Source: Bog-473 sp963840245 (GTDB taxonomy: Bacteria; Actinomycetota; Acidimicrobiia; Acidimicrobiales; RAAP-2). Taken from it: a stretch of DNA of 64,000 nucleotides. This document shows positions 34,317-44,617 of this stretch, piece after piece (positions within the stretch are counted from its first letter, which is position 1; the number at the start of each line of letters is the position of its first letter). Made by a program: the position numbers and the translations under genes. Location of the stretch: the NCBI GenBank assembly GCA_963840245.1, contig CAWIYI010000026.1, positions 21,336-85,335 on the forward strand, read 5' to 3'. The notes below the pieces were generated by a model. That model searched no databases and was not told the DNA's origin. It saw nothing but the letters and a program-made list of their open reading frames with translations.

Positions 34317-34813
34317 TCCCCCGAGGCCCGTGCAGCCTGCGCTCGGGTGCCCCGCGTGGTGGCGGGGGTCGCAGTATCGAGATTCACGATGTCGGCGTCG
34401 AGTGCCTCCACCACGCCGGCGAGCGGCACGATGTTGAACACGCCCTGCCCCCCGGCCAGCAGGTCGACGACCTCACCGTTCGAGCGCGCCAGTACCGAGC
34501 TGGTCCCCGTCAGAACGAGGTTGGCCGAGGCGAGGTCGCCACCGAGGTCTTCGCGCAGGCACTCAACGGCCCGGCGCGCGGACTGGAGGGAGACCCCGGC
34601 ATCGAGCAGTTGCTTGATCACCTTGAGCTCGAGCACATCGGAGTACGAATAGACGCGTCGGGACCCACTGCCCTTCGCGGTCGCCACCGAAGGTTCGAGC
34701 AGGCCCGTACGGGCCCAGTAGTCGAGCTGTCGGTACGAGATCCCCACGAGCCCACAGACCTGTGGCCCATGAAACGCGCCGACATGCGTTGCCGAGTCGT
34801 CGACCATCATCAC
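34313..34813 (-). CDS. MerR-family transcriptional regulator (Rv1830-like)
   Basis: The product has 166 residues. The winged helix begins at FHGPQVCGLVGISYRQLDYWARTGLLEPSVATAKGSGSRRVYSYSDVLELKVIKQLL, a MerR-type DNA-binding domain. The C-terminal part (SVLARSNGEVVDLLAGGQGVFNIVPLAGVVEALDADI) is not a known ligand domain. Position beside glycine cleavage genes recalls mycobacterial Rv1830, which lies near gcvB. Three ATG codons in a row follow GGGAGG, so the exact start is uncertain by two codons. Confidence 0.8.
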   Translation of the reverse strand: MMMVDDSATHVGAFHGPQVCGLVGISYRQLDYWARTGLLEPSVATAKGSGSRRVYSYSDVLELKVIKQLLDAGVSLQSARRAVECLREDLGGDLASANLVLTGTSSVLARSNGEVVDLLAGGQGVFNIVPLAGVVEALDADIVNLDTATPATTRGTRAQAARASGE

Positions 34814-34879
34814 CTCCCTGCTTCCCCCGCGCTGCCACTCCGAGGGTGACTCTACTGCACCCGGACGACAGAGCAGTAG

Positions 34880-35965
34880 TTACGAAGGCGTGATTCGGGG
34901 GATCTTCGCCCGCTCCTCCGGCTCCCACGGCCAGACCACCACAGCGCCCAGCACGCAGAGCCCGACCCGATGGCCGGGCTCGAAGGGCACACCCCCGGTG
35001 ACCCGCACGACCAGGTTGGGCAGGCCGTCCGCCTCGGGCCGGACCCGCACGACAGCATCGTGGCCGTAGTACTCGTAGCTCTCGACCGTGCCTGCCACGC
35101 CGCCGTTCGTCGGCTGCTCGAGCCTGATCTGCTCGGGCCGGACCATGACCTGGGCCCGCCCGCCCCCGGCCGGCCCGCTCCACCGATCGACCTGGAGCGG
35201 GCCGAGTGCCGTGGTGGCGGTCCCGTCGTGGACCTCGCCGTCGAGCACGTTCGACTCCCCCAGGAACTGGGCCAGCTCGACGTCGCCGGGCCGGCCGTAG
35301 AGGGCAGTCGGCGTGTCGAGTTGGGCGATGACCCCGTGGCGCAACACCGCCACCTGATCGGCCATGGACAGAGCCTCGTCCTGGTCGTGGGTCACGAGGA
35401 TTGAGGTCGTGCCTGCCTCGCGCAGCACACCCAGGACCTCGGCCCGGACGGAGGCCCGCATCGCGGCGTCGAGCGAGGAGAACGGCTCGTCCAACAGGAC
35501 GATCTCCGGCTCGATGGCGAGCGCACGGGCGAGGGCCACCCGCTGCTGCTGCCCCCCCGACAGCTGGTGGGGGTAGCGCCGTCGGTAACCGGACAACCCG
35601 ACGAGCTCGAGGAGCTCGTCGACCCGGCTCCGGCGATCAGGACCGCGCGGGAGACCGAAGGCCACGTTGCGGCCGACACTCAGGTGCGGAAACAGCGCAC
35701 CCTCCTGGGGGACGTAGCCGATGCGCCTCCGTTCGCTCGGCACGAAGCGTTGCCGGGCATCGTCAACGACGTCGTCCCCCAGCCGGAGCTGTCCGTCGTC
35801 GGGCCGCTCGAAGCCGGCGACGATCCGCAACAACGTCGTCTTGCCGCTGCCCGATGCCCCGAGAATCGCAGTGAACGATCCGTGGGGAACGACCAGGTCG
35901 ACGCCGCGCAAGACCGCCTGGGGGCCGAACGACTTGGCGACGCCGGCGATGCGCAGGTCCTTCAT
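34880..35965 (-). CDS. fbpC: Iron(III) ABC transporter ATPase (FbpC/AfuC type)
   Basis: The product has 361 residues. Walker A is GASGSGKTT, signature LSGGQQQRVALARAL, Walker B IVLLDEPFSSLD, and H-loop LVTHDQDEAL. The C-terminal TOBE-like domain (GRAQVMVRPEQIRLEQ) is typical of the ferric-iron and related CUT/FbpC importers. ATG 35965 overlaps the permease stop by four bases (ATGA). It is the last gene of a three-gene minus-strand operon fbpA-fbpB-fbpC. Confidence 0.92.
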   Translation of the reverse strand: MKDLRIAGVAKSFGPQAVLRGVDLVVPHGSFTAILGASGSGKTTLLRIVAGFERPDDGQLRLGDDVVDDARQRFVPSERRRIGYVPQEGALFPHLSVGRNVAFGLPRGPDRRSRVDELLELVGLSGYRRRYPHQLSGGQQQRVALARALAIEPEIVLLDEPFSSLDAAMRASVRAEVLGVLREAGTTSILVTHDQDEALSMADQVAVLRHGVIAQLDTPTALYGRPGDVELAQFLGESNVLDGEVHDGTATTALGPLQVDRWSGPAGGGRAQVMVRPEQIRLEQPTNGGVAGTVESYEYYGHDAVVRVRPEADGLPNLVVRVTGGVPFEPGHRVGLCVLGAVVVWPWEPEERAKIPRITPS

Positions 35966-37580
35966 ACGGACACCATTGTGGTCGGCGCGTCGAGTGCGTT
36001 CCGGCCCGCCGCTCCCATGCGTGCCGGTTGGCGGTCGAACCAGCGACCGAGCACGTAGCCGGGCACGGCCGCAATCAGCACCATGACACCGGCGTAGGGG
36101 GCCGCCTGGCTGTAGGACCCGTTCGACTCGAAAGCCCAGAACTGGGTGGCCAGTGTCTCCACGTTGGTCGGGTGGAGGACGAGCGTGGCCGTGAGCTCGG
36201 TCGCCGTCTCCAAGAAGACCAGTGCGAAGGCGGCAGCGAGTCCCGGCCCGACCAGGGGCAACGTGACCCGCCACAGCACCGCGCGCCGGCTGACGCCGAG
36301 CGAGCTCCCCACCTCTTCCAGTCCGACGGGGCGCGGGCCACCGCGGCCCGGACCGAAACGACGGCCAGGGGGAAGAACATGATGGAGTAGGCCAGCACCA
36401 GCAGCAGGTTGGTCTGGTAGAAGCGACCCTGCAGGAAGTGCTCGGTCACGTAGGTGAGGCTCAACGCGATGACCAGGCCGGGCACCGCCAGGACGACGAG
36501 ATTCGAACGCTCGAGGGTCAACACCCGCCGGCGCGGGAAGCGCACCGACAGGAGGGCGATCGGGACGGCGGCCAGCATGGCCACGACCCCCGCGGCGGCC
36601 GCATAACCGAATGTGTTCAGCGTGGCGTCGGGCAGTGACGCGGTCGCCGGCAACGTGCTGAATCCACCTTGCACGATGAGGTAGATGATCGCTCCCACCG
36701 GCACGCCGAGCGCCAGCACGACCAGGAGGCTCACCCCGGCCAGCGCCACGGGGCGGAGGCGCCCCAACGTCAGCGGCCGCATCTGGCGGGCGGCGCCCGC
36801 CCCGAGCCGCGAGGCCCGACCGTGGCCCCGCACCGTATCCTCGCTCGCCAGTAGCAGGGCACCGAGGAGCACCAGGATGAGGGAGAGGGCACAGGCAGCC
36901 GGTTCGTTGAACCCGACCTGGAACTCGTTGTAGATCTCGGTCGTCAGCGTCTGGTAGCCGAGGATCTCGAAGGCGCCGAACTCGGCCAGGACCACCAATC
37001 CGACCAGGATGGCGCCGCCGAAGACGGCCAGACGCGCCTGGCCCACCGTGACGGTCCAGAACGTGCGCACCCGGCCCAGCCCGAGGCTGCGCGCCACCTC
37101 CTCCTGGGCTGGGTCCGCGGCCCGCAGGCTGGCCGCCACGGGGAGGAAGACCAGCGGGTAGACGGCCAGGGTCATCACGAGGACGGCTGCCCAGAACCCG
37201 CCGATGGAGGGGAAGATGGCCCGCCACCCGAAGCTCACCACGAAGTCCGGGATGCCGAGAGGGATCACCACGAGGATGGCGAGGAGCCGGCGGCAGGGCA
37301 CGTCCGTCCGCTCGACGAACCAGGCGGCCAGGGTGCCGACGACGGCGCACAGCGCCGTGACCACGACGACCAATGTCACGGTGTTCCAGATAAGCGTCGC
37401 CGTGAGACTGCGGAACAGGAGCTTGTGCAGCTCCGCCCACCCGACCTGGACGGCCTGGACGACGAGGAACACCAGGGGCAGGAGGACGGCAACCGACACC
37501 AGGACGGCTCCGGTGGTGAGGAGGGGCGGCAACCGGCGCCGGCCGCCGCGACGACCGAGAGCCGAGATGCCCGTCATCAC
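35962..37580 (-). CDS. fbpB: Iron(III) ABC transporter permease (FbpB type); reading frame broken
   Basis: Two fused BPD_transp_1 permease halves, about 540 codons in total, with the EAA-like loops LRAADPAQEEVARSLGLGRVRTFWTVTV and, in the second half, VGLEEVGSSLGVSRRAVLWRVTLPLVGPGL. The frame changes near 36328, inside a four-C run that should probably be five: one base is missing. Each side is intact and conserved, so a sequence error is likely. Start GTG 37580 (or ATG 37577) overlaps the fbpA stop. Confidence 0.9.
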
Positions 37581-38642
37581 AGCAGTTGGGCCTCCTGCAG
37601 CAACTTGATCGCCTCGGCCCCGGTGCCGAGGTCCGGGATGGTGATGCTGTTCGGCTGCAGCTGGTCGAACGGCGTCTCCGGCTCCGCCGTCGTCACACCG
37701 GACGCGATGGGGTACTCGAAGCTGTCGCTGTGGGCGATGATCTCCTGCCCCTTCTTCGAGGTCAAGAACCCGAGGAGCTGCTGGGCCTCGGACTGGTGGC
37801 TGGATGACTTCAAGATGCCTGCGCCGGAGACGTCGATGACGTAGCCGGGATCCTTCGGCGCGAAGTACACGATGGCCGAGTGGAGACCCGACTCCCCGAC
37901 CTGGGCCTTTTCACGGTACCAGTAGTACTGGTTGACGACCCCCAGTGCCACCTGGCCGTTGTTGATCTGCGAGGTGAGCGTCTCGTTGTCGGGGTAGCTG
38001 TGGCTCCCCGCGTTGGCCTTGACGGCTTCGAGCCACTGCAGCGCGGCGGCGTCGCCGTGGGTACGGGCGATGGAGGTGACGATCGGCTGGAAGTCGGTCT
38101 CGGAGCCGGCGATGCCGATCTTGCCCTTCCACTGCGGGTCGGCCAGTTCCATGATCGACGTCGGCAACTCACTCGGGCTCAGGATGGAGGTGTTGTAAGC
38201 CATCACGCTGACGCGGGCCGTCACCCCCACCCACTTGCCGTCCGGGGAGTTGAAGCGCGACGGCGTGTTGGCCAGGGTCGAAGGGTCCACCGACGCCAAC
38301 AGGTCCTTCGAGGCCAGATACTGCAGCGGCGGTGTGTTCTCGGTGAAGTACACGTCGGCCGGCGACCGGGAGCCCTCCGTCACGATCTGGTCGGCCAGCA
38401 CGTCCTCGTCGTCGCTGCGCAGGTTCACCGAGATGCCCGTCTGCTTCTCGAAGGCAGCCACCAACGCCTGCGTCGTTTGGACGTGTTGGCCGCTGTAGAC
38501 CGTCAGCGATCCGGACGAGCCGCCCGGCACCCGACGATGCGCAGCCCGCCAACAACACGGCGCCCAGGGCCACCGCCGAGCTCAGGGTCACCCCCCAGCG
38601 GCGTCCGGGCCGGGTGGGGGTACTCGCACTCTTCCATCGCAT
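37577..38642 (-). CDS. fbpA: Iron(III) ABC transporter substrate-binding lipoprotein; reading frame broken
   Basis: Extracytoplasmic ferric-iron binding protein. The N-terminus MRWKSASTPTRPGRRWGVTL...AVALGAVLLAGC is a lipoprotein signal with the Cys lipobox, in one frame. The mature domain (GSLTVYSGQHVQTTQALVAAFEKQTGI to TGAEAIKLLQEAQLL) follows in another. The break is at about 38530, in a GGG run with one extra G. The Tyr pair in GVVNQYYWYREK resembles the iron-ligand YY motif of FbpA/FutA. A double DtxR-type box lies 34 bases upstream. Confidence 0.9.
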
Positions 38643-38675
38643 CGCCGGTGCCCGCCTTTCGACTCGATCCTGATC

Positions 38676-38705
38676 TTAGGGTCACCTAACCTTAGGGTCC
38701 CCTAA
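38676..38705. promoter_or_regulatory. Double DtxR/IdeR-type iron box
   Basis: Two 14-bp dyads, TTAGGGTCACCTAA (38676-38689) and TTAGGGTCCCCTAA (38692-38705), stand 16 bases apart, that is, on nearly the same face of the helix. They keep the TTAGG...CCTAA arms of the DtxR/IdeR consensus. They lie just upstream of fbpA, so repression by iron-loaded regulator is inferred. Confidence 0.75.
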
Positions 38706-38730
38706 TCAACAGGGTCAAGACGCGACGGGG

Positions 38731-39564
38731 TCAGGGCGCCTCGGGTCCTCCCCCCGCGGCCAGGTCGGCTCGGCCCTCCAGCGGGCTCGACGGCTCGGCG
38801 TGAAAGCGGACCGGGATGCGCCCGGCGCGCCGGGCCTGTATCCCGGCTTCCACGGCCAACCGCATGGCCCGGGCCATCGCCACGGGGTCGTGGGCCCGGT
38901 TGACGGCCGTGGCCACGAGCACGCCGTCGCAGCCGAGCTCCATGGCCAGCGCCGCGTCGGAAGCAGTCCCGATGCCGGCGTCGAGGATCACCGGGACCTC
39001 CACCGCGTCGCGGAGCAGCGCGATGTTGTGCGGGTTGCGGATGCCCAGCCCGCTGCCGATGGGGGAACCCAACGGCATGACGGCGGCACAGCCCACCTGT
39101 TGGAGGCGCAAGGCCAAGACGGGGTCGTCGGTCGTGTACGGCAAGACGACGAATCCGTCCTCGGCCAACTGCTCGGCGGCGATCAGGAGCTCGACCGCAT
39201 CGGGGAGCAACGTGCGATCGTCCCCGATCACCTCCAACTTGACCCAGTCGGTTTCGAAGGCCTCCCGCGCCAACTTGGCCGTGAGGACCGCCTCGGAGGC
39301 CGTGGCGCATCCCGCCGTGTTGGGCAGCACGCGCACACCCAACTCTCCAAGAAGCGACAGCAGCGAGTCCCTCCCGGCGGCCTCGACGCGGCGAACCGCA
39401 ACCGTGGCCATGGCGGTCCCCGACTCGCGCAGCGAGGCTTCCAGCACGGCGAGGCTGGTCATGCCCCCGGTACCGAGAAGAAGGGGCGAGGCCAACACCT
39501 CTCCGGCGATGCAGAGGCCGCTCTCGGATGGGCCCGGCGAGGGACCGGCGTCGTTGCGGGTCAC
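38731..39564 (-). CDS. thiG: Thiazole synthase ThiG
   Basis: Builds the thiazole phosphate of thiamine from deoxyxylulose phosphate, dehydroglycine and the ThiS thiocarboxylate. The product has 277 residues, GTG start. Diagnostic parts are LLLGTGGMTSL, VLPNTAGCATASEAV, WVKLEVIGDD (Lys for the Schiff base), GSPIGSGLGI and VPVILDAGIGTASDAALAMELGCDGVLVATAV. ThiS and ThiO/ThiH are not seen nearby. It is divergent from thiD, with a gap of about 30 bases. Confidence 0.95.
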   Translation of the reverse strand: MTRNDAGPSPGPSESGLCIAGEVLASPLLLGTGGMTSLAVLEASLRESGTAMATVAVRRVEAAGRDSLLSLLGELGVRVLPNTAGCATASEAVLTAKLAREAFETDWVKLEVIGDDRTLLPDAVELLIAAEQLAEDGFVVLPYTTDDPVLALRLQQVGCAAVMPLGSPIGSGLGIRNPHNIALLRDAVEVPVILDAGIGTASDAALAMELGCDGVLVATAVNRAHDPVAMARAMRLAVEAGIQARRAGRIPVRFHAEPSSPLEGRADLAAGGGPEAP

Positions 39565-39591
39565 CGGACGACGATACCCCGGTGCCCGCCT

Positions 39592-40423
39592 ATGGTTGGC
39601 TCGGTGCCGGACGCAACACCACCGACGGCGCTGACCATTGCCGGCTCGGATTCGGGCGGCGGCGCCGGCGCACAGGCCGACCTGAAGACCTTCGCTGCGC
39701 TCCGGGTGCACGGCACGTGCGCCCTCACCGCTGTGACGGCGCAGAACACGGCAGAGGTGCGCGGCGTCGTTTCCCTGGAACCCTGGTTCGTACGGCAACA
39801 GGTCGAGACGGTGCTCGACGACTTCTCGGTGTGCAGCGTCAAGACCGGGATGCTGGCGACGGCCGCCGTCGTCACGGTGGTCGCCGATCTGGCGGCACAG
39901 GGACTGCTGCCGCACCTGGTCGTCGATCCGGTCCTGGTGTCGTCCACCGGGCATCGGCTCCTGGAGCAGCCCGGCGTCACCGCATACCTGGAGCGACTCC
40001 TCCCCCACGCGTTGGTCGCCACCCCCAACCTGCACGAGGCGGCCGTGCTGGGCCGCACCGACGTCGAGTCCCTGGTGAGTCTCGAGGCCAGGATCACGGT
40101 GGCCGAGAGGATCCGGGCCACCGGCGCCGTGTTATGTCGTCGTGAAGGGAGGCCACCTGACCGAGTCCGCCGAAGACGTCGTGGCGGGCCCCGACGGGGT
40201 CGTCGTCCTGCCAGGCGAGCGGGTCCACACCGGGAACGACCACGGCACCGGCTGCTCCCTCTCGGCCGCCGTCGCCGCCCACCTGGCCCGGGGAGCAGGC
40301 GTGCCCGAGGCGATCGCGCAGGCCAAGGCGTTCGTGGCCCGCGCCCTCGCCGGTGGCGCCAACTGGCAGCTGGGGGCCGGGCACGGCCCGCTCGACCATT
40401 TCGGGTGGTCCGGAGCGCCGTAG
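39592..40423 (+). CDS. thiD: Hydroxymethylpyrimidine kinase/phosphomethylpyrimidine kinase ThiD; reading frame broken
   Basis: Phosphorylates HMP and HMP-P in thiamine synthesis. TALTIAGSDSGGGAGAQADLKTF is the ThiD substrate motif, and VCSVKTGML and LVVDPVLVSSTGHRLLE follow. The anion hole GNDHGTGCSLSAAVAAHLARG lies in a second frame after a break at about 40132, where removing one T restores VYVVVKGGHLTES. Both parts are conserved, so an extra base in the sequence is likely. Start ATG 39592 or GTG 39604; neither has a clear ribosome-binding site. Confidence 0.92.
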
Positions 40424-40435
40424 GCTGGCAGCGTC

Positions 40436-41077
40436 ATGACGATGCACGACACACCCACCGGGCTCGTGGCGGGCGGCAGCGCCGGGCCCGAGCCTCTGCG
40501 ACCCCCCACCCCCGGTGGGATCTCCATGCGACCGGCGATGATCGTCGTCGGCCTGGCCGGGCTCATCTTGGTCGTCTTCGTCACCATCGGCATCCTGTCG
40601 ACGCAGTCTCCGGCCCCCGTCAAGCACACCGCGGCGGTGGCCGTACCGGGGATCTCGTCGCAGGCCGAGCCGGCCGCCGGGCTGCTGTCGCCGATCGTCG
40701 TCGCCGGGGAGCCGCCGGCGAACATCCTCAATGCCGTGTCCGTCCCGGTGGGATCGGTCCGGGTCTCGCACCAGAACAACAGTGGCGGGGCGAGCCAGTT
40801 CGATTCGCAGGTGGTCTTCCGCTCCGACGACTCGCAGGCCGCACTCCTGGCCTTCTACGCCGCCGACATGAAGCTCCAGGGTTGGCAAGTGTTCGACCGG
40901 GGTGCGGCGGCCAACGACCCGGGCGCATTCGAGGTCCTGGGCAAGCTCGCGGGTTCGGACGGCTACTACTGGGAGATGGGAGCCACCATCTCACCGACGA
41001 CCTTCCGCCCGGGTGGTCCGGCCCGGGGGGTGACGATGTTCACCGTCCGGCTCTTCCAGGTCCCCGATCCCGAGTAG
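40436..41077 (+). CDS. Membrane-anchored protein of unknown function
   Basis: The product has 213 residues: a short cytoplasmic tail, one transmembrane segment at about 35-56 (MIVVGLAGLILVVFVTIGIL), and an extracytoplasmic domain. That domain contains SQFDSQVVFRSDDSQAALLAFYAADMKLQGWQVFDRG, which resembles small domains seen in envelope proteins of actinobacteria, but I cannot name the family. It starts 12 bases after thiD. Confidence 0.6.
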   Translation: MTMHDTPTGLVAGGSAGPEPLRPPTPGGISMRPAMIVVGLAGLILVVFVTIGILSTQSPAPVKHTAAVAVPGISSQAEPAAGLLSPIVVAGEPPANILNAVSVPVGSVRVSHQNNSGGASQFDSQVVFRSDDSQAALLAFYAADMKLQGWQVFDRGAAANDPGAFEVLGKLAGSDGYYWEMGATISPTTFRPGGPARGVTMFTVRLFQVPDPE

Positions 41078-41107
41078 GCACTGAGCCCGGGCGCCGCGAC
41101 GGGTTGC

Positions 41108-42514
41108 TCAGTCCCCGGCGGTACCGACCTTCGCACCGACCGGTTCGACCGCGTCGACGGGAAGGACGTCTGACGACGGCGCTCGCTCGGCGAGCAGATA
41201 GGCCCAGACGAAGAAGTTGATCGGGTAGAGCAGGTAGCCGACCCTCGGGTCCGGGGCCAGCAGGATCAGCGCGGACATCACCACGCCGGAGATCATGCAG
41301 ACCTCCGCCGCCGTGCGCGGCGTGTGACGGTACAGGTGGCGCGCCAGCAGCACGGCGAGCACGATCCCGACCGACAGCGGCAGGGCGCGACTGAGCGACG
41401 GGAACTCGCTGACCAGCACGTGACCCGGCAACGCGCTCGCCGCGGTGGTCGGAATGGCGCTCAGGCCGAGCGGGAACAGCACGACGTCGTCAATGAGGGC
41501 GAACGGGCCCCGCAGGGCGAAGGGGAAGATCGTCGGGACGGCGACGACGATCAGCCCGGCCAGCATGGAGAATGGGCGCCGCTCGCCGTTTCGGCCGCGG
41601 GCGGCGAAGAGCGCCAGCGCCGCCAGCGGCCAGGCGGTGAATTTCATGGCCGACGCGATGCCGAAGACGACGCCCGACGCGAACGGTCTGCGCCGTTGCG
41701 CCAGCACCACGGCGAGGAGAAGAAAGGCCACGACGGGTATGTCGTCACCCCCGGTCGCCAGGGGCAGCGAGGCCAGCGGCAGGATGATCAGGGCCTGCAG
41801 GGCGCGGATCTTGCGTCGCCCGTCGGCCCGGCAGAGGTAGAGCGCGACCGCGGCCACCGCCAGCGTGGTCAGGCAGAAGAAGATCCGTGCGTCACTCAGT
41901 CCGTTGTTCGGCCAGATCTCGCTCGGGATACCGGCCACCGCCATGAGCGGCAGGTAGGGCAGGAACCCGGCGTAGTCGGGCTCGCCCGGCGGGTGGTACC
42001 GGACCGCATGGTGCAACTTCACCAGCGGGTGGTAGGGGTCCTGGCCGTGGACGAGGTCCTGCCCTCCCACTTCGACGGTGACGACCTCGGGTTGCTGGTG
42101 GGATCCCGCCACCCCGTCGAACCGCCACAGGATCTCGAAGCCCATGGGGATGGCCAGGGAGCCCGCGAACACGCACACGGCGACCACGATCCGGGTCAGC
42201 CAGGCGCGGCGGTGCTGGCGTTTGGTCAGCGCGCCATCAGGCTGCCGACGCCGGGCGCGGCGGAGCACCCACGCCAGTACCCCGGAGGCCAGCGCGCCGA
42301 AGACGAACGGCAGGAGGGCCATGCGGCCCCACACCTGATAGAGCGCGTTGGTCGACGTGTAGATGGTGAGGAGTGCGAAGACCGCGCTGGCCCCGTACAG
42401 CAGGGCGTCGCCCACCTCCGGGGAGATCCTCTTGACGCGCGCCCACACGCGCCACCAGAGGTCGGCCAAGGGGGCCGCCCAGCTCGGGATCGTCGTCGCG
42501 GAGTCGGTCGGCAT
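41108..42514 (-). CDS. Polytopic membrane glycosyltransferase-like protein (GT87/DUF2029 type)
   Basis: The product has about 468 residues and ten or more predicted spans (for example LLYGASAVFALLTIYTSTNALYQV, MALLPFVFGALASGVLAWVL). The first external loop has an aspartate-containing stretch (VEVGGQDLVHGQDPYHPLV), as in GT-C enzymes that use polyprenyl-phosphate sugars; the LPYLPLMAV motif is also usual in this group. Mannosyl or arabinosyl transfer in the cell envelope is inferred. Start ATG 42514, or GTG 42535, with GAGG between them. Confidence 0.7.
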   Translation of the reverse strand: MPTDSATTIPSWAAPLADLWWRVWARVKRISPEVGDALLYGASAVFALLTIYTSTNALYQVWGRMALLPFVFGALASGVLAWVLRRARRRQPDGALTKRQHRRAWLTRIVVAVCVFAGSLAIPMGFEILWRFDGVAGSHQQPEVVTVEVGGQDLVHGQDPYHPLVKLHHAVRYHPPGEPDYAGFLPYLPLMAVAGIPSEIWPNNGLSDARIFFCLTTLAVAAVALYLCRADGRRKIRALQALIILPLASLPLATGGDDIPVVAFLLLAVVLAQRRRPFASGVVFGIASAMKFTAWPLAALALFAARGRNGERRPFSMLAGLIVVAVPTIFPFALRGPFALIDDVVLFPLGLSAIPTTAASALPGHVLVSEFPSLSRALPLSVGIVLAVLLARHLYRHTPRTAAEVCMISGVVMSALILLAPDPRVGYLLYPINFFVWAYLLAERAPSSDVLPVDAVEPVGAKVGTAGD

Positions 42515-42568
42515 GGCGTCGGAAAAGCCTCGCACACTGGGGGCGTGTCGAAGGACCCCTCCGCGATC

Positions 42569-44550
42569 CTAGAGGCGGAGTTCGTGGAGGTAGAACGCCA
42601 ATTCGGCCTCCAGGCATGCGGTCAACGTGTCCGCCCGGCGGAAGCCGTGCCCCTCCCCGGCGAAGAATTCCAGGTCACAGGCGGTGCCTGCCGCATCGAG
42701 GGCGGCGCGCATGCTCTCGGCCTGGGCGGGCGGCACCACGGGATCCTCGGTCCCCTGGAGGAGCAGCACCGCACCCTTCATGGAGCCGGCTCGGTGGACG
42801 GGTGAGCGCTCGTCGTAGAGGGGGCGCGACGCCGGCAGCGGCCCGATCAGCCGATCGGTGTAGTGGGCCTCGAAGTCGTGCGTCGTCGCCACCAGACCCA
42901 TCAGGTCGGTGACCCCGTACCACGAGACGCAGGCGGCGAACCCCTCCCCCGCGGCCAGGGCGTTGAGCGCCGTCATGCCGCCGGCGCTGCCGCCGCGGAC
43001 GGCCATCCGTCGGGGATCGATGTCGCCGCGCGCCGCCAGATGCATGGCCGCGTCGAGGCAGTCCTCGGAGTCTGCGACGCCCCATTGGCCCCACAGGGCG
43101 CAGCGGTAGGCGCGCCCGTAGCCCGAGCTGCCCGCGTAGTCGACGCAGGCGACGGCAAAACCACGGCTCGTGAAGAACTGCAGGGTGCTGTCGAACCCGG
43201 CCTGACACGACGACGTCGGGCCGCCGTGGCACCACGTCACCAGCGGCGGTGCGGTGCCCGCCGGGCCCTCGGTCCCGCCCAGCGTGGGGCGGAAGAGCGT
43301 GCCGTGCACGGCGCGCCCCGTCCGCCCCGTCAGCGTGAAGGGCTCCCCCACGGCGATGTCCGCCCGCGGAGCGTGACGCCGGCCTGCGGGCGCAGCGGTC
43401 GGGCGCCCTCCTCCGGTGTCCAGACCCAGACGTTGGAGGGCGCGTCGGGCGTGCTGCCGATCAGGGCCAGCCCGTCTCCGTGCGCGCAGAGCGCGGCAAT
43501 GGAGACACAGGGTTGCCGCAGCGGCGCCGGCGGCGCGCCACTCCCCCGGCCCCACGGGTCGAGCGGGACCAGCGCGTCCCGGCCCGACGATGTCATCCGC
43601 GCCACGACCGTGCCGTCGGGCATCTCGGCGATGGTGCGCTGGCCGAGCACCCAGTCCGGGCCGTGGAACTCTGCCTCCAGGTCCGTCAGCGGCGTGGGTT
43701 CCGGTCCCGCGCCAGGGCGCCCCGGGTGGACGTAGGGCTGCCACCACCCCCTCCGGTCCGACACGAAGAGCAACGACCCGTCCCGGTCCCAGGCCGGCTG
43801 GCCGACCGACTCCCCGGGACCGCCGGCGACGGTCCACGGCGGTCCCGCCGGCTCGAGCGCGTCGTGACCGTGTGCCCCACGGGCGACGCGGGCGAGCGGC
43901 AGCACCAGCACGACGGAGGCATCCCACGGCATGTCCGGGTGATCCCAGGCCACCACCGCCAGGCGGTCGGCGGTCGGATGCGGGCGCGGCGTCCCGAAGA
44001 AATCGTGCCCGTCGAGCAGCGTGGTCTCGCACGGTTGCTCGCCACGCGTCGAGAGTGCGACCACGCTGCGCACCGGGCCCGGGCGGCCCTCGCGGTGGAC
44101 CTCCCGGACCGTGAGCACCCAGTCGCCGTCCGCCGTCGCGCTCAGACCACCGTGGTTGTGCACCTCGCCCGCCGCCGGGACCGCCGTCAGCGGCCTTGGC
44201 GTGGCCGCCCCCGGCCCCGGGGCTCCGGGACCGTCGCAGCACCACACCCGCTGGTCCGCCTGGTCGACGTAGGCGAAGGCTCCGGCCGACCGATCGGGCA
44301 CGAGGCACACGGCGCCTCCGCCGTACTCGTTGACCCGGGTCCGGATGCTCACCCCGTCCGGCGAGTGATCGGCCAGGCTTCCGGCCTCCGCTCGCACCAA
44401 GACCACGCGGCCCGCCTCGGCCGGGCGGGACTCCAGCCAGTAGAGCGCGTCGCCGTCCGAGCAGAGCTCCGAGAGGGAGACCTTGGCCCGGGCCACGTCA
44501 CCCGCCGCGAGCGGCGAGGCCCAACCCCCATACCCTGCAATCGTGGTCAC
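42569..44550 (-). CDS. Prolyl oligopeptidase-family serine peptidase; reading frame broken
   Basis: The beta-propeller N-terminal domain (MTTIAGYGGWASPLAAGDVA... VNEYGGGAVCLV) and the alpha/beta-hydrolase domain (PPLVTWCHGGPTSSC, VDYAGSSGYGRAYR, then GGSAGGMTALNALA with the nucleophile Ser, TEDPVVPP, and GEGHGF with the catalytic His) are in two frames. The break is near 43363, in a run of C/G with one base missing; VTLRxADIAVGEPFTLTG reads through when restored. Total about 660 residues, normal for S9 peptidases. No signal peptide is seen, so it is cytoplasmic. Confidence 0.9.
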
Positions 44551-44617
44551 GGTCCGAACGTACCCGTTGCGGCGGACCGCGCCCGGAGACGCCGACGACG
44601 GCCTCTACAGTGAGCCT

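Noticed and set aside
38800..41220. A single 806-codon plus-strand protein
   Set aside because: The first part is antisense to thiG and the end is a shifted frame after the thiD break; only the middle is real ThiD.
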